Of a stretch of 64,000 nt of DNA, positions 53,629-62,000 are shown in pieces. Source of the stretch: SP5GCR1 sp965199685 (GTDB lineage Bacteria > Pseudomonadota > Gammaproteobacteria > Poriferisulfidales > Oxydemutatoraceae); contig OZ241323.1 of assembly GCA_965199685.1 (NCBI GenBank), positions 1,116,001-1,180,000 on the forward strand. Direction: 5' to 3'. A program made the position numbers and the translations under genes. Positions within the stretch are counted from its first letter, which is position 1, and each line of letters opens with the position of its first letter. The notes under the pieces are model-generated. The model had not been told where the DNA came from. It did no database searches and was given only the letters and a program-made list of their open reading frames with translations.

Positions 53629-54597
53629 TCAGCTAAAAGAGCTTTCGAGTAAATCGAGTGCGATAACGCCAGCGTGAAAGGTTTTACCACTCGGTAAATG
53701 GCTAACCGCTATTTGTGCAGGACTGAATAGCATCGGATCTATCTTGAAAAAATCGTATTCATAATCTTTGAATACCTCAGCAAAAGGTCTGCCGTAGTCG
53801 CGCGAAGTATTGCTCGGTAGCTTTTGCGCCAGGGACTCTGCAGCATCCATCTCGCCGTTGACAAATAGATGTACTCGTCCAGCAAACAATATCGCATCGT
53901 TGGTGCGTCCCATACCGGTGATAAAATCTTTGGCTGGCGGCGGGAAAGGCGCGCTTCCACATCCATCTACGATATCAGCTAGTTCAAACCCTAATTCGTG
54001 TACTTTATGCAAGGCGACCTCAAGCACTCTTGATACAACTTGCATCGAACCTGCCAAGCTACATGTCGGTGTCAAAATCACGGTCAAATTACATGCTTCT
54101 ATGCCACATTGCAAAGCAATTTTATCGAGCAACGGCAATGGCGGATATTCGTCTACCTCTAATACGATAACGCCGTGATCCGACTGATCTCGGTAGGCAA
54201 GCTCCTTGAACAGATCCTCACGACACGCTAAAGCTCGTGCCGGACCCGATCCCAATGCTTGAAATTTTTTATCATTTTCCTCACACGCTAAACTCCAACC
54301 GGCATACTGCGATGCAAGACACGCCAAAACTGGATTGACGGTATTGACATGCACGGTGAGCGGCCAGTTTATAGCAATGCCGTCGTGGATGAGTGAAACG
54401 CGTCCGAGCCCACCTAGACAAATCTCGGCAATCAGCCGACCTGCTTCTAGGCTTCCGTGTGACTTAATGCCGGCATCAACGATACAGGTTTGGTTTCCTG
54501 CCTTTGTGACCGACACCGAAAGCCGGTCGGCTTGTGCGCAGAGTTGCTCCACCAAAGGTTGTGCGAGTTTATTGATGCCGATGTTCAAGTATTTCAT
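53629..54597 (-). CDS. mch: Methenyltetrahydromethanopterin cyclohydrolase
   Basis: 322 residues, normal Mch length. Interconverts methenyl-H4MPT and 5-formyl-H4MPT in the C1 oxidation route. Family blocks: LNIGINKLAQPLVE, GSLEAGRLIAEICLGGLG, VNPVLACLASQYAGWSL, ALGSGPARAL, GCGSAPFPPPAKDFITGMGRTNDAILFAGRV and DYGRPF. ATG start. Between two ATP-grasp genes in one operon. Confidence 0.97.
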   Translation of the reverse strand: MKYLNIGINKLAQPLVEQLCAQADRLSVSVTKAGNQTCIVDAGIKSHGSLEAGRLIAEICLGGLGRVSLIHDGIAINWPLTVHVNTVNPVLACLASQYAGWSLACEENDKKFQALGSGPARALACREDLFKELAYRDQSDHGVIVLEVDEYPPLPLLDKIALQCGIEACNLTVILTPTCSLAGSMQVVSRVLEVALHKVHELGFELADIVDGCGSAPFPPPAKDFITGMGRTNDAILFAGRVHLFVNGEMDAAESLAQKLPSNTSRDYGRPFAEVFKDYEYDFFKIDPMLFSPAQIAVSHLPSGKTFHAGVIALDLLESSFS

Positions 54598-54633
54598 AAT
54601 ATCGCTCCATGTTTTTTACAGAATTGGGTTGCC

Positions 54634-55749
54634 TCATTTATATGATGTTTGTGCGATGCGCGTTTGCAGGTCACGGATTCGGTTTTGTAGACGAGTGAGT
54701 GCATCAACGGTATCATCGGCATTTACATGTAAGGTGCAAATGGGTGTATTCTTCTCAAAATAATAACCAGCAGGATTTTCCATCGGCACATTTTTGGCTT
54801 CTATAGGCCATTCAAAATCATTTGGTAATTGTATCGCTTTGTCGGTATAAACAATCGCAAAAGTCCTATACACCGACGCGACTTTTGAAGGTCTCGCCAA
54901 ACCTTTGCCTTCGCATGCTTTGATATGTGCGTGTAGCAAACCATCATCATAATCTTCGTCGTACAGTGTCATCGTCGCACTGGGTCTTGGGTTTAGTTCT
55001 AAAAAATAGAGTCTGCTTCCGTCGTACAAATAATCAATGTTGTTCAAACCGATTAAATCTAATTTCTTGGCAACTGCCTCGGCTTGTGTTGCGCATGATT
55101 GATCCAAACAATATGCACCAATTGCACCACCATAGCAAAAAGGATGCCTAGCGTCGTGCTTGGAATGCCACTGTACGCTGAAACCCACCGTTTCAATTTG
55201 ACTACCGTCGGCTAAAAATAGATGAGAAATGCCCGTCAACGGCAGATAACTTTGGCGGTAATAGCCCTGCTTTGTATCTTGGTAGTCATCGTTTTTGTAG
55301 ATATGTACTCCGCCGCTACCAATTACGGATTTATATAGATAAGGCGGCGTATTATCTGGCATGGGCATAATTTGACCTGATGATCGCTCCAGCGTTTTAT
55401 TTTTGCTAAGCCGTTGGTATTTGATTTGCTTGCCTTGCCATCGCATACCGCTTTGCCGAATCACCTCAAACGTAGCTTCGCAACCCTCAATACCCGACCC
55501 AAAAACCAAGGTTTTAAGACTCTCGGCATAGCGTTTGCTTGTTTGCACAATCGCTTCGGCTAGTGCATCATCGTCCAAACCACCTTCTTTGCGTAATGCG
55601 ACGCGTGTTGAAGATACTGCATGTTGCCTCACTTCACGGTCGCAGAAGCCGTCTATTACCACGGCACTATATCCGCCACGTATTGCTGATGCAAGCAATG
55701 TGCGTGCGCTTGTCGCTATTAGTAATAGTAGTTCAGGTTCTTTTTTCAT
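54634..55749 (-). CDS. ATP-grasp protein of the H4MPT cluster
   Basis: 371 residues from ATG 55749; the frame extends 33 nt further but into repeat DNA. An N-terminal RGGYSAVVIDGFCD Rossmann-like part, the ATP-grasp region YLYKSVIGSGGVHIYK, and the metal-binding loop FLELNPRPSATM. Corresponds to the uncharacterised ATP-grasp (often called Orf17) of methylotroph H4MPT islands. First gene of the operon; the promoter must lie in, or beyond, the repeat region. Confidence 0.88.
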   Translation of the reverse strand: MKKEPELLLLIATSARTLLASAIRGGYSAVVIDGFCDREVRQHAVSSTRVALRKEGGLDDDALAEAIVQTSKRYAESLKTLVFGSGIEGCEATFEVIRQSGMRWQGKQIKYQRLSKNKTLERSSGQIMPMPDNTPPYLYKSVIGSGGVHIYKNDDYQDTKQGYYRQSYLPLTGISHLFLADGSQIETVGFSVQWHSKHDARHPFCYGGAIGAYCLDQSCATQAEAVAKKLDLIGLNNIDYLYDGSRLYFLELNPRPSATMTLYDEDYDDGLLHAHIKACEGKGLARPSKVASVYRTFAIVYTDKAIQLPNDFEWPIEAKNVPMENPAGYYFEKNTPICTLHVNADDTVDALTRLQNRIRDLQTRIAQTSYK

Positions 55750-56223
55750 TGATATATAAGCGAAGCGGTTGAGATGGCACAAGTACCGTCATCACCCAAA
55801 CGTTGGGCTGTTGAAAAAGTCTCGCAACTGGTAGGGGAGGGCTAACATGCCCTCCCGTAACGCGACGCGCTTGCACAAGTAGAATCGCCGATTGAGCCGA
55901 GTGAAACCGCCACTTGAGCCAGTAGGTCAAGTGGCGTAACTTTTTGCAAAATCTAAATATTGTAGTCACTAGGAACACTACGTATATCAAAATCAATCGG
56001 CGTGACATTGTGCAGAACCTCAGCATGGTTGCTTGTCGTACATTGTCCTTCGTACACCACCCAATTCATGGGAACCAAAACCAAGTGGCGCAAGCGGTTC
56101 TGTTCGTGCAGAACGGTACTTTAGGGAGGGCATGTTAGCCCTCCCCTACAGTTGGTTATCATAAATTTGATGGCGCAAGCGGTTACGTTTGAGCGATGAC
56201 GATACTTTTTTAACGACCTCATT
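55750..56223 (+). repeat. Composite nested hairpin repeat and REP-like hairpins
   Basis: Complete composite: type A left arm 55887-55895, type B hairpin 55909-55917 / 55927-55935, type A right arm 55993-56001, then GTGACATTGTGCAGAACC. A perfect GGGAGGGC-ATGTTA-GCCCTCCC hairpin at 56124-56145, plus an inverted GTAGGGGAGGGC-TAACAT-GCCCTCCC copy near 55831-55856. No gene. Confidence 0.85.
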
Positions 56224-57318
56224 TTATTTATCAAATAAATTGAGTTGCGCTTGGTCTTTTGCCAGCGGCTGAAACTGTGAGCAGTCCAATTCAGTGCGAG
56301 AACTAAACCCGATACGACGATAAGCTATCTTAAAACGTTTAGCGAGCATATCGGCATACCATCCTCGCCCTTTCATACGCGACCCAAAGGACGATTCGTA
56401 TAGTTTGCCGTCGTGGCAATCTCGCAGACGGTTCAATATGCGTTGTGCGCGTTCAGGATAATGCTGTTCCAGCCATTCCTTGAACAGAGTTTTCAATTCG
56501 TGAGGTAAGCGTAGCAAGATATAGCCTGCATAAATGGCTCCTGCGCTATTGGCTGCTTCAAGTATGTGTTCCATTTCGTGGTCGTTCAAAAAAGGAATCA
56601 TTGGTGCGGCAATCACTCCGGTAGGAACACCTGCCGTCGACAATGCCTCTATGGTTTTCAATCGCTCATCGGGTATAGACGTACGCGGTTCCATACGCCT
56701 TGACAACGTGCGATCCAAAGTCGTAACCGAAACCCACACATTAACCAACCGTTGCTTTGCCATTTCCGACAATAAATCTAGGTCGCGCCTGATCAGTGTG
56801 GATTTGGTAATCAACGAAACCGGATGGTTACATTGGTGTAGTACCTCCAGTATGCCTCGGCTTAATTTGAGTTTGCGCTCCGCTGGCTGATATGCGTCGG
56901 TATTAGCTCCCAACACTATAGGACGGCATCTATAACTTTTTTTGGATAGCTCACGTTCTAGCACAGCAACCGCATCAGGTTTATAGAATATCTGTGTCTC
57001 AAAATCCAAGCCTGCGGATAGGTCCATATAACTATGGGTGGGACGCGCAAAGCAATAGATACATCCATGCTCGCAACCGCGATACGGATTGATAGTGCGG
57101 TCAGAGCTAATGTCGGGGGAAGTATTATAGTTGATTAGGCTGCGTATAGGTGCAGCGTGCAGTATAGTCTGCGGTTTGCTTGGGTCTTCCTCGTCGGTTC
57201 GCCAATCGTCCACCACCGCTTCGCTATGCGTTTCTGAAAAGCGAGAGCAGTGGCTACTCAACGCGCCTCGCCCGCGTTGATAATGAATACGAGCAGAATG
57301 TTGTTTTATATCTCCCAT
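56224..57318 (-). CDS. PA0069-family radical SAM protein
   Basis: 364 residues from ATG 57318. A 4Fe-4S radical SAM motif CEHGCIYCF (CxxxCxxC) follows INPYRG. Other blocks: GANTDAYQPAERKLKLSRGILEVL, SLITKST, WVSVTTLD, ESSFGSRMKGRGWYADML. Belongs to the SplB-like group; catalytic role unknown. Upstream of repeat DNA and downstream of the methanethiol-oxidase-like gene, with a terminator between them. Confidence 0.92.
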   Translation of the reverse strand: MGDIKQHSARIHYQRGRGALSSHCSRFSETHSEAVVDDWRTDEEDPSKPQTILHAAPIRSLINYNTSPDISSDRTINPYRGCEHGCIYCFARPTHSYMDLSAGLDFETQIFYKPDAVAVLERELSKKSYRCRPIVLGANTDAYQPAERKLKLSRGILEVLHQCNHPVSLITKSTLIRRDLDLLSEMAKQRLVNVWVSVTTLDRTLSRRMEPRTSIPDERLKTIEALSTAGVPTGVIAAPMIPFLNDHEMEHILEAANSAGAIYAGYILLRLPHELKTLFKEWLEQHYPERAQRILNRLRDCHDGKLYESSFGSRMKGRGWYADMLAKRFKIAYRRIGFSSRTELDCSQFQPLAKDQAQLNLFDK

Positions 57319-57334
57319 CACTAAGGTACCTCAT

Positions 57335-57374
57335 AAAAAAGGTTCCACCACAACCAATGTAACGGAACCTTTCA
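57335..57374 (-). terminator. Terminator after the methanethiol-oxidase-like gene
   Basis: Minus strand: AAAGGTTCC (57364-57372) pairs with GGAACCTTT (57338-57346) over a 17-nt loop, then TTTTTTATGAGG. It is followed immediately by the start of the radical SAM gene. Confidence 0.85.
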
Positions 57375-57406
57375 TGACACAAATAGGAGCGTCTATAACA
57401 TGACTC

Positions 57407-58756
57407 TTATTGGTTATAGGTCATCTTGGTTTCGCTCTCCGAAGGTGCAGCACCGTATAAGGAATAAGCACCAAAGCGCATTTGATGCGCCCTACCCAGC
57501 TTTTCAGCATAGAAATCAATCATAAACTGCTCATCCAGCTCGTCACCGTCCCAGACGTAGGCTTTGAAGAATTGTTCATCGTCCTCGCCAGTTTTGTCCC
57601 ACATTCCCAACAAAGACGATGTGAAATAAGCTCGTTTGCCGTCCCAACTTTGCGAAATCATATTGACCTGAGAACCAATAACATGCTCATAGACTTGCTT
57701 GGGATTAAACGGATCGCTAATGTCAAAATACCGAGTTTTGCCGTCCATAAAAGTCTGCACCCAAAGACCATTGTCGTCCGAAGTGATGGAAATGTCTACC
57801 GGCAAAGGTACATCTGCCGGATTACCGATATCGGCAACCGCTTGAGCATTCCACTCGCCGCTATCTACATCTTCGTAGATCAACCAAATTTTAGAGGTCA
57901 GTGCAGTGGTCGTAAAGCAATAATTATTTTTCGCTCCCCAGGCGCAGCGTATTTCCAACGGTGCCCCAGGCACATCAAATACTTTCTTAGGCATGCGACT
58001 ATGCATATCCCACAACACCATCGTGTTGCCAAAACGTTTCATCGCTTCCGGATCCTTGAGCATTTTGCCAAAGTCCATCATGTAGTTGGACCAACCAGTA
58101 AAAGACGAAGTCAGCATCATGTTGCGGCGAGGCAAAACACGTACATCATAGCCATAGCCGTCGGCGACTTTGCCCATTTTCTTTGCACCGCGCAAGTCAC
58201 TATCAGTAGGGTTCCAATGCGTTGCAATAAATTCACCTTCGTTGGTGTACTCTGCCAGGCCGGTGCGTCCGCCATTATCCTTGTTATTGGATAAAGCGGT
58301 GATCATCATACGCCCGGGTAGCGCATAGAAAGTATGCGGACCGACCAAACCATCGGTTTTAGCAACAAAGTTGCTGATTACTTTATGCAAACGCGGTTGG
58401 CGTGGGTTGCTGTGTACATCAAATATGAAGATTTTGTTGCTGTCCAACCCACCAGCCCACAAATAACGGCGGTCGTCGCTCAAACCGGAATGGTGCGCTT
58501 CGTTGCGCCCACCGACTGATAAAGTATGGACAATTTTACCGTATGTATCGGAAGCGGGGTTGACATCTATAGTAACGAGTTTGTCTTGTTCGTCTCCTAA
58601 GCCTTCAACACCTAAAGTCCAAACATAGACATAATCCTCTTGTCCGACTATTTTTGCCATATACGGCGACATACAGGTCTCGTCTGCTTGAGAGACGGAT
58701 ACAAATCCTGCTACTAGAAATAGTACGGGAAACAATTTACTAATTATCTTAGACAT
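57407..58756 (-). CDS. mtoX: Selenium-binding protein 56 family / methanethiol oxidase
   Basis: 449 residues, full family length, with a signal peptide (SKLFPVLFLVAGFVSVSQA-DE), hence periplasmic like characterised bacterial methanethiol oxidases. Family blocks: VYVWTLGVEGLGDEQDKLVTIDVNP, HHSGLSDDRRYLWAGGLDSNKIFIFDVH, GYDVRVLPRRNMMLTSSFTGW and GSQVNMISQSWDGKRAYFTSSLL. The enzyme turns methanethiol into formaldehyde, sulfide and peroxide. Strong TAGGAG ribosome site. Link to the Fae/Mch operon 2-7 kb away is metabolic, not an operon. It might alternatively be a SBP56 protein of other function; the signal peptide favours MTO. Confidence 0.9.
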   Translation of the reverse strand: MSKIISKLFPVLFLVAGFVSVSQADETCMSPYMAKIVGQEDYVYVWTLGVEGLGDEQDKLVTIDVNPASDTYGKIVHTLSVGGRNEAHHSGLSDDRRYLWAGGLDSNKIFIFDVHSNPRQPRLHKVISNFVAKTDGLVGPHTFYALPGRMMITALSNNKDNGGRTGLAEYTNEGEFIATHWNPTDSDLRGAKKMGKVADGYGYDVRVLPRRNMMLTSSFTGWSNYMMDFGKMLKDPEAMKRFGNTMVLWDMHSRMPKKVFDVPGAPLEIRCAWGAKNNYCFTTTALTSKIWLIYEDVDSGEWNAQAVADIGNPADVPLPVDISITSDDNGLWVQTFMDGKTRYFDISDPFNPKQVYEHVIGSQVNMISQSWDGKRAYFTSSLLGMWDKTGEDDEQFFKAYVWDGDELDEQFMIDFYAEKLGRAHQMRFGAYSLYGAAPSESETKMTYNQ

Positions 58757-59072
58757 AATATTCTCCTATAAGTTAGATATCATTGATTATTGCAATAAGC
58801 TGTCGCTTTTGCTGTGATTGTAAAATAACGACTATAATAACATAGATTAACAAAAGATAGAAACGCCGATTGAGCCAGTAGGTCAATCGGCATTTCAATT
58901 GTCCGCCCTAACACGACATATTTGCGCGATTTATACATTCATCCATCAAATTTATGCAAACCATAGTCTTGTGGCGCGTAGCGGTTAGGTCTGTGCAAGA
59001 CGGTACTTTAGGGAGGGCATGTTAGCCCTCCCCTACGGTTGGTTATCGTTAATTTAGTGGCGCGTGGTGGTT
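58757..59072 (+). repeat. Type A hairpin and REP-like hairpin region
   Basis: Type A hairpin with arms 58865-58873 and 58883-58891; the usual GTGAC right flank is altered here (ATTTCAATTG). Then the GGCGCG…AGCGGTT unit and GGGAGGGC-ATGTTA-GCCCTCCC at 59011-59032. The promoter of the methanethiol-oxidase-like gene should lie in 58757-58860; no good -35/-10 pair is evident. Confidence 0.8.
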
Positions 59073-62000
59073 CTACTGTAGGGGACCTTCCAAGAAGACT
59101 CTTACCCTGAGGAAAATAGCTCTGATAATCTCTGCAAGTGCACTATCTCTGGAATCCAGTGCCTCGTCGGCTTCGTCTACTTTATCCGTTGCATTCTCAG
59201 GATCGGCATCGACTGGGTCGTTATTCGCCAAGTCTCGCAAACTGGTACCGGCACGACCTAAAGTAAAGCCAATCGTCGGATTGTTGCTATCATCGGAAAT
59301 CTCTACATTATCATAAGCAATGGTCACACCGCTATCAGTAGTTGCGACCGTAGCCGTACTAGCGATAAGTTGCGGAGAACCAGTTTCCAGTATTTCCAAC
59401 AGCGTATACGAGTTCGCATCGCCAAAGCCTCGCACCTGCTCGTTGACCGTCACTAAAAAGCGCATACTATAAAGATTGGCACTTACATTGTCGCGTATTG
59501 CCCGACCGTCTGCGGTTATCGTGATTGCCGGTGGCAAGGTATCTCTACGGGCGATTGCTGTAGGTGTCGTGTCTATCTCTGCCCCTATGTCAATTGCTTC
59601 GCCTTGCCTATTCATTGCACGATTGGCAAGCATATCCCTTAAAACTTGATTCGCCGCAAGTGCAAAACCGGCGGTGCGTTGAGTTTGATTCTCAGTGTCG
59701 GTAAACCTTACCGTATATCTGAGAGTCACTGAGTCGTTATCATCGTTTGAAGGCAAGCTACTGTCGGTAATAAGACCGTTCTCTCTACTTAAAGTCAAAG
59801 CGGTGCCGGTCGTCGGTCTATGGATCAGCCTATATGAGTCTAATAAGCCCAAATTACCACTAATCGGCCGGGTGGATTGCACCACGAAGTCCATCGTATA
59901 TTCATCGCCGTTGTCACGATTCGGTCTTGCATCGCTTGCCGTCACCGTCAGGGTCGGTGCCAAAGCCGCATCTGGCATTTCAATGTTCGCCACTGCCGCA
60001 TCACTGCGATCGAGTGGCTTAAAGCCATCCGCAGGCATCGTTAGTGTGCCGACGATGGTCTCAGTCGTATTGGCAACCAACGGCGCATTACTCGCATAAT
60101 CGCACAGCGGGCAACCGTTCGGATCATCAGGGTCACTCAGCGCACGGGTCAGAGTAAAGCCGATGGTATTGGGAATTTCGCTCCCAACTACTCGCACGCC
60201 AAATGATAGGCTTGCTTGGTTTGCTGAAACGCTGATTGCACTGGAGGTTGTGATATTCTCCACATTCTCCGCAACCAATCTGTCACCGGTCAATACTCGC
60301 AATAATTGATACGATGTAGCAGAGTCCAACCCTCTAACATCAGTTGCGGCAACTTTCTGTTCACCGCTTTGTTGCATTGCAGCAACATCAAAAGTCAGAT
60401 CGTAGGTTACCGAATCGGAATCGGAGCCTACGCTAGCAACGGTGGCAGTGGCTGTGCTCACCTCTATGAACGGCGCGGTCATGTCTCTGACTGCTATCGC
60501 AGAGCCTTGGATGTCAAACGGCTGGTTCGGCATGATCGCTCGTGTCGTGCCACCTTGAAGAGCATCGTTGTTGGATAGATCGCGTAGCGTTGAGGCACCA
60601 GTATATCCTGCTGTGAAACCGTCAGTTTCTCGTGCCTCATTCTCGCTTAAACGAAAAGCATTACTACTTAAACGCAGACTGTTGCTTATGGAAGTAACAA
60701 TATCTACATTGGTATCTGCTCTCATAACTGGGCGATAAGTAGAGGTACGGGTATTCACCCGAAGTATCTCAGAACTTGATTGAACCTGCCATTGCGGGTT
60801 GAGGGCTTCACCGGATTCTGTGCTTAAACCAAAACTAAGCACAAATCCATTGATGTCTTGGCTGATATTAGCATCATCCACAAGCACGGTCGGTGATTGC
60901 GTATCTCGTGCGGCTATTGCTGTAGTGCGCGGGTCTATGCGAGCATCATTGCCTATAGCATTGCCATTGCTATCCAGCGGTTGCGTATTACCATTCTGCA
61001 ATGCGCCCATAGCACGACCTAACACAAAGCCTTGGGTGCGCTGGGTCAAAGCAAGTGCCTGGTCGTCGTCGGCAGCACCAAAGCTGACCGTGTATCTCAC
61101 TCTGACATGCGTATCGGTTGTGATTGTTTCTACAGTATGCTCAGGCTCAGCTATATACTGCTCTAAATCTATAGCATTGCCATTCGTCGGCACATGGATG
61201 AGTACATAAGAACTTGTGCTAGCGATATCCGGCACTGCTTCGCCATTAAGCGAACGCACTTCAAACACCATGCTGTAGCGATTGCCGTTGACATCGCTGT
61301 CGTTGGCATCGTCCACTTTGGGGTAGGCCCTAGGACCGTCATCTTGGTTAAACGGGATAATATCGGAAAGATAATGACTGGTATCAACAACCGCCTCAGA
61401 AATGATTAACAGTCTACCTAATCTGGCTATCGCATCAGGACTTGCATCCAGTCGCCCTGCTACGCCAACTTGCGGTCGATTGTTGGATTCGTCGATCAAA
61501 TTGGCTCGGCGACCCAGTGTAAAGCCAATGGTTTCATCAACACTCACCAGTAAGGTCGGAGTGGTGACAAAAGTAACACTTACTTGCAAACCTTCTGCTG
61601 AGCTTACAGTAATCTCTGCCGCTATCTCAGTCGTAGCACCATCAGTCGTCAGGTGCAACAGCCTATACGACGATGAGTCGTTCAGTCCAGTGACCTGCTC
61701 GTTGCTTGCAACATCAAAACTGCCCTGATACACCAATGGATTATTTACGCTCGGGATCGCATCGCCATCCGCTCGCACGGTGATAATCGGATTATCGGTA
61801 TTATCTTCAGGCACAGCAACCGCAGCATCTCCTCTGGAGTCTATGCGCTCACCAATTTCAACAGTATCGTCATCGGCAGGATCAACTGGAGTATTGCCTG
61901 ACAAGTCTGCCAATCTAGCACCTCGCCCTAAGGTGAAACTATGTCTACTCGTAGCCTCAGGGTCATCCACGCTAAAGTATATCGTTGCACTTTGCAAGTT

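Noticed and set aside
14835..58891. Integron attC sites as an explanation of the hairpins
   Set aside because: The bulged hairpin plan is reminiscent, but the GTTRRRY/RYYYAAC core boxes are absent and copies lie between housekeeping genes in both orientations with no integrase.
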